Positions 43,497 through 52,298 of a stretch of DNA of 64,000 nucleotides are shown here, piece after piece. The stretch is from Acidobacteriota bacterium (GTDB lineage: Bacteria; Acidobacteriota; Terriglobia; Acidiferrales; UBA7541). The notes under the pieces were generated by a model. That model saw only the letters and a list, made by a program, of their open reading frames with translations. It was not told where the DNA came from and searched no databases. The DNA is taken from positions 1 through 64,000 of the forward strand of contig QHZD01000032.1 of assembly GCA_003225315.1 (NCBI GenBank), read 5' to 3'. The translations under genes and the position numbers were made by a program. Positions within the stretch are counted from its first letter, which is position 1, and the number at the start of each line of letters is the position of its first letter.

Positions 43497-44147
43497 ATGG
43501 AGACGTCTTTCGTATTGCCGGCGTCATGGCCTTACGTCGGGCCCAAATACTGGAGTGTCTCACCATTCGGATTACGAATCCTGATTCTGGGCGAGTCACA
43601 TTACCGCGATCGGCCATTAAGCAGGGAATTCACAAGCGATGTGGTGGAAGCGGCAATGGATGGTGACACTAGTCCGTCCCTGCGGTTTTTTGCAAGAACG
43701 GTCGGTGCTTTTTTGGGTGGATTACAGGATCTGGAGTCCCGTAAGGCCTTCATGGAGACAGTCGCGTTCTACAATTTTGTACAGGAGCCTGCGGGAACGG
43801 GGCCAAGAATGCGACCTTCGGCGGAAATGTGGAGCCGCGCCACACCTGCTCTTATCGAGGTTCTGGACCGGCTCGGTCCCGAGTTCGTGCTGGTCCTGGG
43901 CAAGGAATTGTGGAGAAATTTGCCGCTTCGGTTTGGACTTGGACCTGCCATCAAAGTAGCGGAAAACGACACCCTAGAGAGCCGCGTATATTTTTCGGAT
44001 TCGGAGTTACGTACATTGCTCTTTCCGATTGCACACCCCAGCAGTGTTGGCTGGAGCTACGAGCGCTGGTGCCCGTACGTGAAGGCTGCATTAAAACAAG
44101 CGGCAATCTCCACGAATCGGAAACCCGTAGACCTCATTAGGGAGTGA
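43497..44147 (+). CDS. Uracil-DNA glycosylase-superfamily-like hypothetical protein
   Basis: A 216-residue soluble protein. Its layout resembles the UDG fold: a first motif ILILGESHYRD (about 29-39) where UDGs have a GExPG loop, FYNFVQEP in the middle, a strand-helix VLVLGKELW, and a final PIAHPSSVGWSYERW (about 182-196) comparable to the HPS loop of UDGs. Catalytic Asp or Asn residues cannot be assigned with confidence, so activity on DNA is doubtful. The gene is AT-richer than its surroundings and sits in an accessory patch with a broken helicase 8 bases downstream. Confidence 0.5.
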   Translation: METSFVLPASWPYVGPKYWSVSPFGLRILILGESHYRDRPLSREFTSDVVEAAMDGDTSPSLRFFARTVGAFLGGLQDLESRKAFMETVAFYNFVQEPAGTGPRMRPSAEMWSRATPALIEVLDRLGPEFVLVLGKELWRNLPLRFGLGPAIKVAENDTLESRVYFSDSELRTLLFPIAHPSSVGWSYERWCPYVKAALKQAAISTNRKPVDLIRE

Positions 44148-44154
44148 ATTTTGC

Positions 44155-44357
44155 GGCGCAAACCGCAAGGCGCTGATTTTCACCGAATCACGGCGAACGC
44201 AGCTATACCTCAAGACATTTCTTGAAGCAAACGGCTACGCTGGCCAAATCGTTCTGTCCAGTGACACGAACTCCGATGCTGAATCCCAGCTCTCTATCAG
44301 CGTTGGTTAAAAGAGAATCAGGCGACAGGGCGAACTACTGGTTCCCAGCGCGATTAG
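44155..44357 (+). pseudogene. Remnant of a SNF2/DEAD-type helicase C-terminal domain
   Basis: Translation from 44155 gives NRKALIFTESRRTQLYLKTF followed by LEANGYAGQIVL, the start of the Helicase_C domain of large SNF2-like helicases. After about 44290 the frame shifts by one and continues as YQRWLKENQATGRTTG with a stop at 44355-44357. Upstream and downstream helicase motifs are missing. It is a deletion remnant carrying a frameshift and was probably part of a defence or DNA-modification locus. Its 5' edge lies 8 bases after the UDG-like gene. Confidence 0.7.
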
Positions 44358-44847
44358 GGGTTGACGTAGTGGGCTAGAGGTTCGAGGACTACCCTTTGTC
44401 TGACGTTCTATTTGACGGGCCGTGACTGCCAAAGCAAGCTCTTGTCGGAGGGCAGGATATAGGGATTCGGGGGATGGTCAATCAGTAGAATACTGGAATT
44501 GAGAGCAGAGCGGATTAGCGAGTTCAGTTATGGACCGGCTAGATCATGTAATTCTAGGTTGAGCCAGAAAGTAAGAATGCCGGGCTGAAGCCCGGCGCTA
44601 CGTGAAGCTACAAGCTTTGCTTTCGCCAAGATTGGGAACTAGTCTCGGTTCGGATCATTGCTCATGGCATAGGTCTTGGCTTGCCTGGTGCCTCGGCGAC
44701 ACCGACGTATTTGTCGGCGGCGCCAAGTGGCGAGTGACGAGTGGCGAGTTCCAGACAAAACCGAAGAGATTCCTCAGGCCTAAAGGCCTGAGCTACAACT
44801 CGGAATGACGGAGCTGGTGGATGCATCGACGGAGGGAACTAGGACCC
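44358..44847. other. Gene-free region with small palindromes
   Basis: About 490 bases with no supported gene. It contains the hairpin GCCGGGC-tgaa-GCCCGGC (44579-44596), tandem copies of a 7-base unit agtggcg/agtgacg (44726-44748) and the palindrome CTCAGGCC-taaa-GGCCTGAG (44773-44792). These words recur at 13764 and, inverted, at 15971-16165. Confidence 0.55.
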
Positions 44848-45894
44848 TTACTTCATACTAGCTTCCGCGAGGCCGACAAACTTGTCCGCACCGCCGTAGT
44901 AAAAGAGCCAACGATTGCCCTGTCGCACCATTCCTTCTACAAAGACTACGTTGGGGACTTGGCCGACTTTTTCCCATGGTTTTTCGGGGGCGAAGAGGGG
45001 GGCGTCGGAACGGTAAAGGAGCTTGCGCGGGTCGCGGCGGTCGAAGACGGCGACGGTGGTGCGATAGACGAGCTGGTCGTCGGCGCCGTTGTAAATGAGG
45101 ACGATGCCACCGTCAGTGAGGATGGGCGGAGGGCCGGGCTCGACCACGCGGGAGTCAAACATTCCCGGGCGGCGGGGGAGGATGGGAGTAGCGGTGGCTT
45201 CGGTCCAGTGCAGGAGATCTGTGGACCAAGAGAGGCCCATCTGGTCGGTCTTGTACGTTTCGCCGGTCTCGCTGGGGGCGGTGCCGAGCCAGTACATCCA
45301 ATACTTGCCGTCGATTTTTTCGGGGACGATGGCGCCGGACTTGGTCCAACCTTTGTTCCAGTTTCCTTTGTAGGAGGGAAGGATCACGCCTTTGCGGTCC
45401 CAGTGAATGAGATCGCGCGAGGTGGCGAGGCAAAGCTGGGCGTCTTTTTTGTTGTAGCCGGTGTAGGTGAGGTAGTAGGTGTCGCCGAATTTCTGGAGGC
45501 GCGGATCTTCGACGCCGCCGTCTTTTTCGTAGTCGGCTTCGGGGGAGAGGACAGGATCGTGGCGGCGAATGAAGTGGAGGCCGTCAGTGCTTTCGGCATA
45601 GCCGAGACGGGAAGTGCCCGAGGCATCCTGGGCGCGGTAGAGCATGACGAATTTGCTGTTGTGAAAAACGACCGCGGGATTGAAGGTGCCGGCGGATTCC
45701 CAGGTGGAGCCTTGCGGAGAAAGGATGGGCTCGTTGGCGGCGCGGGTCCAGGGGCCGAAGGGGAGGTCGGCGGTGGAGGCGGGGAGGGCGAGCGTCCACA
45801 CGGAAGCGATCAAAATCAGCGAGGACAAGGCGAAGAGAGATTTCTCGCTTCGCTCTAAATGACGGGACGCGCTGTTTCTGCGATTAATGATCAT
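44848..45894 (-). CDS. Exported GH130-like glycosidase/phosphorylase
   Basis: A 348-residue five-bladed beta-propeller enzyme with an N-terminal hydrophobic segment (about 18-42) for export. GH130 landmarks are TFNPAVVFHNSKFVMLYRA (about 69-87), GGVEDPRLQKFGDTYYLTYT (about 125-144) and MYWLGT. GH130 enzymes act on beta-mannosides by phosphorolysis or hydrolysis; export favours a hydrolase. The region ALPASTADLPFGPW marks the mature start. It lies 6 bases downstream of the CRTAC1 gene on the same strand and is therefore cotranscribed. Confidence 0.75.
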   Translation of the reverse strand: MIINRRNSASRHLERSEKSLFALSSLILIASVWTLALPASTADLPFGPWTRAANEPILSPQGSTWESAGTFNPAVVFHNSKFVMLYRAQDASGTSRLGYAESTDGLHFIRRHDPVLSPEADYEKDGGVEDPRLQKFGDTYYLTYTGYNKKDAQLCLATSRDLIHWDRKGVILPSYKGNWNKGWTKSGAIVPEKIDGKYWMYWLGTAPSETGETYKTDQMGLSWSTDLLHWTEATATPILPRRPGMFDSRVVEPGPPPILTDGGIVLIYNGADDQLVYRTTVAVFDRRDPRKLLYRSDAPLFAPEKPWEKVGQVPNVVFVEGMVRQGNRWLFYYGGADKFVGLAEASMK

Positions 45895-45900
45895 GCGAAC

Positions 45901-47736
45901 TCACTTTGGAGGCTTGGGGGACTTGGGAGGATCGAATTGCTGGGTGCGGATGATGCCTTCGCCCTCTTTGACGAAGATGACTTGATTGGGCTTGATGTCT
46001 TTCAGCGTTTCGATGAGGCCGCTGGGCCAGCGGATTTCGAGAAGCTCGATGGATTCGGCTTTGCCGATGCCGAAGTGGAGGCGTAGATCGTTCTGCGAAA
46101 AATAGCCGCCGCCGCTGCGGACTTCGTCGATTTGGGGATGGAGACTTTTTTCGCCGGGGAGATGCGTGACGCATTTGATGCGCGCGCCAATGCCGCTGCG
46201 ATTGGATTTTGTGCCGATGGTTTTGATTTTGATCCAATTGTTGGCGGTGCGTGAATCGCAACGCAGAAGCTGCGGAAAATCGTTGACCGTGTTGACGACC
46301 ACGTCGAGGTCACCGTCATTGTCGAAATCGCCGAAGGCGCAGCCGCGCGCGGCGACAGGCGCGGAGATTCCAGGGCCGGCATCGTTGGAAACGTCGTCGA
46401 AGCGCCCGTTGCGGAGATTCTTGTAGAGCAGCTTACGCTGCGGATAACCCGCTTCCGTCTTCAGCTGCTCGACTTCGGGATAGACGTGGCCGTTGCAGAT
46501 GAGGATGTCGGGCCAGCCGTCGTTGTCCATGTCGAAGAAACCGCAGCCCCAGCCGAGATATTGCGTGTGCTTGCCGAGACCGCCCTGATAGGTGGTGTCC
46601 TCGAAATTCGCGCCGCCGAGATTGTGGTAGAGCGAAGGGGTGTCTCCCGCGAAATTGGTTTTGACCAGATCGAGATTGCCGTCGAGATCGTAATCCGCGG
46701 TGGAGATGCCCATGCCGGCTTGTGGCTTGCCGTCGGCGCTGAGAGCGCAGCCGGCCTCGATGGCGATGTCGGTGAAGGTGCCGTTCTTTTTGTTTTGATA
46801 AAGCGCGCTAGCGGTGGAATCGTTGGCCACGTAAATGTCGGGCCAGCCGTCATTATCGAGATCGGCGGTGAGCACGCCGAGGCCAAAAGTGCCATTGGCT
46901 TTCAGGATGCCGGATTTTTCGCTGACGTCGGAGAACGTGCCGTCACCGTTATTGTGATAGAGAATGTTTTTTCCGCCGTTGAGACCAGGCGGGCCGCAAG
47001 CAACCATAACGCCTTTGTAGAGGCACGGGCCGGATTCGGGAACGGGCGCGGTCTTCAGGTCGAGATCGATGTAGTTGGCGACGAAGAGATCGAGGCGGCC
47101 GTCGCGATCGTAGTCGACGAAAGCGCAGCCGGTGTTCCAGCGCTTGCCGGTGCCGGCGACGCCGGCTTTTTCGCTGACGTCGGTAAAGGTGCCGTTGCCG
47201 TTGTTGTGGTAGAGGACGTTTTTCCCGAAGTACGTGACGAAGAGATCGTCGAAGCCGTCGTTATCGTAATCGCCGACGCAGACGCCTTGTCCCCAGCCGG
47301 AATGAAGCAGGCCAGCTTTGTCGGTGACGTCGGTGAAAGTGCCGTCGCGATTGTTTTTGAAAAGATGATTGGTGGGTTCCTGGCCAGCGGGAAAACCTTC
47401 GAGGCGCCAGCCGTTGACGAAGAAGATGTCCAGCCAGCCGTCGTTGTCGTAATCGTAAAACGCGACGCCACAGCCGGTGGTTTCGAGAAGATACTTATTT
47501 TTGTGCTCGCCGCCAAAAATGGTTTTGGCGTTGAGGCCGGATTCGCGCGCGAAGTTGAGGAAGGAAACGCCGAGATCGCTGTGGGGAGGAGGGGCGGCTT
47601 GTGGAGAAACGTTGCTTTGAGAAGAGAATCGGGGCAGCCAATTTTTCGGGAGCGCTAGTGCGAGAGCTTTCTCCAACGGGAGCACGATGGCCGAACGGCT
47701 AAGGGATCGGAGAAACGCGCGGCGTGTGAAAGACAA
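45901..47736 (-). CDS. CRTAC1-family protein with Tat-like signal
   Basis: A protein of about 611 residues. The N-terminus contains TRRAFLRSLSRSAIVLPL, a twin-arginine-type export signal. A propeller with DYDNDGWLDIFF, DYDNDGFDDLF and similar calcium-binding loops follows, and an ASPIC/UnbV domain closes the protein (SGIGARIKCV, DEVRSGGGYFSQNDLRLHFG, LEIRWPSG). The frame is open to a GTG at 47820; a TTG at 47736 places the Tat motif near the N-terminus and is preferred, but this is uncertain. It is divergent from the glycoside hydrolase at 47811 and followed closely by the GH130 gene. The paralogue at 41066 uses a Sec-type signal. Confidence 0.85.
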   Translation of the reverse strand: MSFTRRAFLRSLSRSAIVLPLEKALALALPKNWLPRFSSQSNVSPQAAPPPHSDLGVSFLNFARESGLNAKTIFGGEHKNKYLLETTGCGVAFYDYDNDGWLDIFFVNGWRLEGFPAGQEPTNHLFKNNRDGTFTDVTDKAGLLHSGWGQGVCVGDYDNDGFDDLFVTYFGKNVLYHNNGNGTFTDVSEKAGVAGTGKRWNTGCAFVDYDRDGRLDLFVANYIDLDLKTAPVPESGPCLYKGVMVACGPPGLNGGKNILYHNNGDGTFSDVSEKSGILKANGTFGLGVLTADLDNDGWPDIYVANDSTASALYQNKKNGTFTDIAIEAGCALSADGKPQAGMGISTADYDLDGNLDLVKTNFAGDTPSLYHNLGGANFEDTTYQGGLGKHTQYLGWGCGFFDMDNDGWPDILICNGHVYPEVEQLKTEAGYPQRKLLYKNLRNGRFDDVSNDAGPGISAPVAARGCAFGDFDNDGDLDVVVNTVNDFPQLLRCDSRTANNWIKIKTIGTKSNRSGIGARIKCVTHLPGEKSLHPQIDEVRSGGGYFSQNDLRLHFGIGKAESIELLEIRWPSGLIETLKDIKPNQVIFVKEGEGIIRTQQFDPPKSPKPPK

Positions 47737-47766
47737 AAGTAGCGATACCTTTCCTTGCGAGCGCCG

Positions 47767-47775
47767 TGCTAGAAT
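47767..47775 (+). promoter_or_regulatory. Extended -10 promoter TGCTAGAAT
   Basis: TGC-TAGAAT with the -10 hexamer at 47770-47775 would start a transcript near 47782, about 29 bases before the chosen start of the glycoside hydrolase gene. No good -35 is present. Confidence 0.45.
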
Positions 47776-47810
47776 CCGGCGCTTTCCTTTATAGTAAGGC
47801 CAACGAGGCA

Positions 47811-50498
47811 ATGCAAGCACACCACGCAGCGGGGGCCGTCAGAATGCACACCACACAGGGAACAGTTGTGCACTTTCAAAAACTATTTCATGGTATGTGG
47901 CTGAGATTGTTTGGCGTGTGTTTTGTGGCGGCGTTAATGTTAGGAATCGGAGTACCTAAAGGCTGGAGCCAGCAAACGCATCAGAAGACGCACGAACTGG
48001 AGCTTTCGCGCGCAGTGCGTCCATGGGAATTTCTGCCAATCACGGGAACACGCGCGGGGCTGCTGGGAAATGAATCGGGCAGCATGGAAGCGTGGGTGTA
48101 CCCGCTGAAGATTTTCCGCGAGTTTCACCTGAAATTTCATACTGAAGGACGAGTCCTGGCGGCGGAGGCATTGGCGAGGACGGTTACGGTGCGGCCGGAA
48201 TCCGCCACGATTCTGTACGCGGGAGATACGTTCAGCGTGCACGAAACATTTTTCGTTCCCGTGGGCGAACAGGGCGCCGTGATCCTGCTCGACGTGGAAA
48301 CGGAGCACCCGTTGGAGATTGAGGCGGTTTTTCACAGGGACTTTCAGTTGGAATGGCCGGCCGCGCTCGGAGCGACGTACTTGGACTGGACGGCGGCGCA
48401 GCATGCATTTTATTTTGGCGAGGAGCAGAGAAAATTCTCGGCGCTGGTGGGCTCGCCAACGGGGACGGAGCCTCACGCAGAATTCCAGACGAATTATTCG
48501 GAATCGGAGGAGAGTTCGGTTCGGCTGGGGCCGACGGCGCGAGGCAAAGAGAGGAAGTTGATCGTTATTGCGGGGTCGCTGGATGGACGGGCGGCAGCGG
48601 AGAAAACGTATGCACATCTGACGTCCGATTACGCTGCACTTTGGAAGGAATCCGCGGAATACTACCGCGACTATCTTGGAAAAACGGTGAGCGTGGAACT
48701 TCCCGATGCGCAGATCCAGGAAGCTTACGATTGGTCGCGAGTGAGCGTGTTGCAAGGCATGGTCAACAATCCTTACCTGGGCACAGGACTCGTGGCGGGA
48801 TACCGCACTTCGGGCGAGAGCCAGCGGCCGGGATTTGCGTGGTTTTTCGGGCGTGATTCGTTTTGGACTTCTTTCGCGCTGAATGCTTCCGGAGATTTTT
48901 CCAATTCGCGCGCGGCGCTGGCCTTTATCAGCAAATATCAGCGGGAAGACGGCAAAATTCCGCACGAAATTTCGCAGGGCGCGAATTTCGTGGACTGGTT
49001 CAAAGGCTATCCCTATCCCTACGCCTCCGCCGATGCGACGCCGCTATACATCATCGCGATGAATGATTACGTCGTGGAGAGCGGCGACGCCGCATTTGCA
49101 AAGGAAAAGTGGGAGAGCCTGCGGAAGGCTTATGAGTTTCTGAAATCCACTTATGACGCGCGGGGCCTACTGCAAAACCTTGGCGTGGGGCACGGCTGGG
49201 TGGAGGGCGGGCCGCTGCTACCCGTGAAGACGGAGTATTACCAAAGCGGGCTGGGGGCGGAAGCTCTGCGGGCGCTTGCGAATCTGGCGCGCGCGACGGG
49301 TCAGGAGGAATTGAGCAAGGCGCTGGAGAAGGATTTTGAGAAGCAGCGCGCGCTGGTGAATGAAAGTTTCTGGATCGCACTCGAAAAACGGTTTGCCTTT
49401 GCGCTGGACAAGAACGACCAAAAAGTGGATGAGCCAAGCGTGCTCGCGACGGTGCCGATGTGGTTTGGCCTGCCCAGCGAAACAGATGCGACGTCGATGA
49501 TCCAGCAACTGGCCGGGCTTGACCACCAGACGGACTGGGGCATGCGGATTATTTCAGCGAATTCGCCGAAATTCAGCGGCGGAGGCTACCATTACGGTTC
49601 CGTGTGGCCGCTGTTTACGGGCTGGGCGTCGGTTGCGGAGTATCGGTATCATCAGGCGTTTCCGGCCTACGCGAACCTGCGTGCCAATGCGCTGCTGGGG
49701 CTGGATGGTTCGCTGGGACACGTTACGGAAGTGCTTTCCGGAGATTATTACCAGCCGCTCTCGACGAGCTCGCCGCACCAGATTTGGTCGGCGGCGATGG
49801 TGGTGAGCCCGCTGCTGAGAGGAATGTTTGGATTGCACGCGGACGCGGGCAAGCGCACGCTGACTTTCGCTCCGCATGCTCCTGCGGACTGGACTGCGTT
49901 TTCGATTCGCGGGATTGCCGTGGGTACGGACACTTTGGACTTGAGTTACAAGAAAACTGCGGACGCGATTACGCTGGAGATCGGCCGTAAGGGCCCCGCT
50001 GAATGCACGATGGATTTCGAGCCCGCCGTGAGTCTGCGAGCCGAAATACTCGGGGCGGAATTGAATGGGCGGGCCGTCCCATCCAAGGTTGAAGCGAGCG
50101 GAAGCGATCAACATGTACTGGTGCATTTGGGTGTGAACGGCGGGTCGAGCACTCTGCGGATACGGCTGCGAAATGATTTTGGAGTGAGCTACTCATCTGA
50201 TCTGCCTGCGCTAGGCAGCGCCAGCGAAGGTATCCGGATTCTCTCGGAGACTTGGACCGGCCCGCATAACTTGGCTTTTCTCAAACTGGAAGGAAAAGTG
50301 GGACGCACGTATGAACTTTCCGTTTGGGGAGGGGAACAACTGACGGCCGCTGAGGGCGCTGAACTGGTCAAGATGTCGGATGGATCGGTGAAACTTCGGG
50401 TTTCTTTTGTTGAGGGCAGTTCGAAAGCGCCCCAAATGAAGACTGTAACGTTAGACTTCAGAGCAAAATCCGGGGAACATAAGGCAAAGAAACCGTAG
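47811..50498 (+). CDS. Exported (alpha/alpha)6 glycoside hydrolase, debranching-enzyme-like
   Basis: A protein of about 895 residues. An export signal (MWLRLFGVCFVAALMLGIG, 29-47) precedes an N-terminal beta-sandwich (about 55-280) and an (alpha/alpha)6 barrel (about 300-690). WFFGRDSFWTSFALNASGDF, HGWVEGGP and GGYHYGSVWPLFTGWAS match the barrels of amylo-alpha-1,6-glucosidase and related families (GH63/GH133/GH15-like). The catalytic acids are probably the Asp of FFGRDSFW and a Glu or Asp in the WVEGG loop. A C-terminal beta domain follows. ATGs at 47844 and 47895 are alternatives, the last giving a minimal signal peptide. A GH13 gene follows 55 bases downstream. Confidence 0.75.
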   Translation: MQAHHAAGAVRMHTTQGTVVHFQKLFHGMWLRLFGVCFVAALMLGIGVPKGWSQQTHQKTHELELSRAVRPWEFLPITGTRAGLLGNESGSMEAWVYPLKIFREFHLKFHTEGRVLAAEALARTVTVRPESATILYAGDTFSVHETFFVPVGEQGAVILLDVETEHPLEIEAVFHRDFQLEWPAALGATYLDWTAAQHAFYFGEEQRKFSALVGSPTGTEPHAEFQTNYSESEESSVRLGPTARGKERKLIVIAGSLDGRAAAEKTYAHLTSDYAALWKESAEYYRDYLGKTVSVELPDAQIQEAYDWSRVSVLQGMVNNPYLGTGLVAGYRTSGESQRPGFAWFFGRDSFWTSFALNASGDFSNSRAALAFISKYQREDGKIPHEISQGANFVDWFKGYPYPYASADATPLYIIAMNDYVVESGDAAFAKEKWESLRKAYEFLKSTYDARGLLQNLGVGHGWVEGGPLLPVKTEYYQSGLGAEALRALANLARATGQEELSKALEKDFEKQRALVNESFWIALEKRFAFALDKNDQKVDEPSVLATVPMWFGLPSETDATSMIQQLAGLDHQTDWGMRIISANSPKFSGGGYHYGSVWPLFTGWASVAEYRYHQAFPAYANLRANALLGLDGSLGHVTEVLSGDYYQPLSTSSPHQIWSAAMVVSPLLRGMFGLHADAGKRTLTFAPHAPADWTAFSIRGIAVGTDTLDLSYKKTADAITLEIGRKGPAECTMDFEPAVSLRAEILGAELNGRAVPSKVEASGSDQHVLVHLGVNGGSSTLRIRLRNDFGVSYSSDLPALGSASEGIRILSETWTGPHNLAFLKLEGKVGRTYELSVWGGEQLTAAEGAELVKMSDGSVKLRVSFVEGSSKAPQMKTVTLDFRAKSGEHKAKKP

Positions 50499-50553
50499 CC
50501 GCCGCAGCGAAAAGACAACGCATTTAAGTTCGGGGACGAGGAGTCGATTCACA

Positions 50554-52260
50554 ATGTTTAAGAGAGTAATCCGGTTTGCATTGGCTGGGCTGTGCTGCTT
50601 GAGCGCAGCTCTTGTCGCGGCGGCACAGACAAAGCCGGTCGACGCGGAAGGGCACCCGTGGTGGCAGCACGCGGTGTTCTATGAGATTTATCCGCGAAGT
50701 TTTGCGGACAGCAATAACGATGGGATTGGCGACCTGAACGGCATCGTGTCGAAATTGGATTACTTGAAGGATCTCGGCGTGGACGCCATATGGATCACGC
50801 CATGTTTCCCGTCGCCGCAGGTGGATTTCGGATACGACGTGTCCGACTACGAAGCGATTGATCCGATGTATGGAACGATGAAGGACTTCGACCGGATGGT
50901 GAGCGAGGGACAGAGGCGCAACATCCGGGTCATCCTCGACTTCGTAGTGAATCACACGTCGGACCAGCACAAATGGTTCGTGGATTCGAAGTCGTCGAAA
51001 ACTTCGGAACATCGCGACTGGTATATCTGGCGCGACGGCAAAGCTCCAGGCGAACCGCCCAACAACTGGCTCTCCACGTTTGGGCTTTCCGCCTGGAAAC
51101 TCGACCCGAAGACGAATCAGTATTACTACCACTACTTTTATCCGGAGCAGCCGGACTTGAACTGGCGGAATCCGGCGGTGGAGAAAGCCATGCTGGACGT
51201 GACGCGCTTCTGGTACAAGCGCGGCGTGGCAGGATTCCGCCTGGACGCCGTGGACACTCTTTTCGAGGATCCGAAGCTTACGGACAATCCGGTCCTGCCG
51301 GGCACGGACAAGTTTGGGCGGCCGAACATGGAGGAGAAGTACGACAAGAAACTGCCGGAAGTACACGACGTGATGCGCAAATTGCGCAGTGCGGCGGACG
51401 AGTTTGGTTCCGTGCTGATCGGCGAAACGTGGACCTCCAACGTTTCTGATCTGAAGGATTACTACGGCGAGCACAACGACGAACTGCAGTTGCCCATGGA
51501 TCTGATGATGACGGAGTTCAAAGGGCTCTCCGCGGATCAATACCGCAAGCACATTGCTGCCGTGAATGCCGCCGGCCACTGGCCCGTTTATGTGATCACC
51601 AATCACGACATCGTGCGTTCGTACACACGCTACGCCGATGGAACGCACAACGACGACATCGCCAAGATGATGGCAACGCTGTACCTGACGCTGCGCGGCA
51701 CGGCGATCATGTATTACGGCGAAGAAATTGGCATGGAGAACAACGACCCGAAAAGCAAAGATGACGTGCAAGACCCGATTGGGAAGCTCGGATGGCCGCT
51801 GGAAAAAGGCCGCGACGGGGAACGCACGCCGATGCAATGGAACGAAGGCCAGAACGCCGGGTTCAGCAAGGCCAAGCCGTGGCTGCCGGTTCCGGCGAGT
51901 TACAAGGCCCACAACGTCGCGAGCGAAATGAAAGACTCAAATTCCCTGCTCAGCTTTTACCGGCAATTACTTGTGCTGCGCCACAAGGAACCCGCGCTGC
52001 TCGAAGGCGATTTCCAGTTGCTGAATGAGAACGACCCGAACGTGCTGACTTATGTGCGGCGCTACAAGGACGAAGCGATCCTTGTAGTACTAAATATGTC
52101 GGCTTCGAACCAGAACGTAGGGCTCGATCTTTCCCCGCTTGGGTTTGCCCAGCCGAGGCTCAGCGTTCTGCTGACAAGTTTCCACAAGCCCCTACCCGCG
52201 ATGGCGGCGGAATTGCCGATGGAGCCTTACTCGGCATTCATCGCAAAGATAACCAAATAG
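50554..52260 (+). CDS. Secreted GH13 alpha-glucosidase / oligo-1,6-glucosidase
   Basis: A 568-residue alpha-amylase superfamily enzyme with a signal peptide (1-24, ending AAAQ). The TIM barrel begins WWQHAVFYEIYPRSFADSN. The catalytic triad is Asp231 in GFRLDAVD, Glu291 in LIGETW and Asp352 in ITNHDIVRS. NDGIGDLNGI and the ESW/ETW region point to GH13 alpha-glucosidases acting on short alpha-glucans rather than amylases. A C-terminal beta domain closes the protein. GACGAGGAG precedes the ATG. It follows the debranching-type gene on the same strand, so both probably degrade alpha-glucan outside the cytoplasm. Confidence 0.9.
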   Translation: MFKRVIRFALAGLCCLSAALVAAAQTKPVDAEGHPWWQHAVFYEIYPRSFADSNNDGIGDLNGIVSKLDYLKDLGVDAIWITPCFPSPQVDFGYDVSDYEAIDPMYGTMKDFDRMVSEGQRRNIRVILDFVVNHTSDQHKWFVDSKSSKTSEHRDWYIWRDGKAPGEPPNNWLSTFGLSAWKLDPKTNQYYYHYFYPEQPDLNWRNPAVEKAMLDVTRFWYKRGVAGFRLDAVDTLFEDPKLTDNPVLPGTDKFGRPNMEEKYDKKLPEVHDVMRKLRSAADEFGSVLIGETWTSNVSDLKDYYGEHNDELQLPMDLMMTEFKGLSADQYRKHIAAVNAAGHWPVYVITNHDIVRSYTRYADGTHNDDIAKMMATLYLTLRGTAIMYYGEEIGMENNDPKSKDDVQDPIGKLGWPLEKGRDGERTPMQWNEGQNAGFSKAKPWLPVPASYKAHNVASEMKDSNSLLSFYRQLLVLRHKEPALLEGDFQLLNENDPNVLTYVRRYKDEAILVVLNMSASNQNVGLDLSPLGFAQPRLSVLLTSFHKPLPAMAAELPMEPYSAFIAKITK

Positions 52261-52298
52261 GCGGACTGCCTGCCGGAGTAAGCCAGTTTTGAGGTGGG

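Noticed and set aside
44821-45858. 345-codon plus-strand open frame
   Set aside because: It is antisense to the GH130-like gene, which has recognisable motifs and a signal peptide.
46486-47658. 390-codon plus-strand open frame rich in Val, Ala and Glu
   Set aside because: It is the complement of the CRTAC1 repeats; its regularity comes from the repeated Asp-rich loops on the other strand.
48000-48965. 341-codon minus-strand frame inside the debranching-type gene
   Set aside because: It is a mirror frame of a gene with clear (alpha/alpha)6 motifs and is Arg-rich and domainless.
50524-51912. 462-codon minus-strand open frame
   Set aside because: It is antisense to the GH13 enzyme with an intact catalytic triad.
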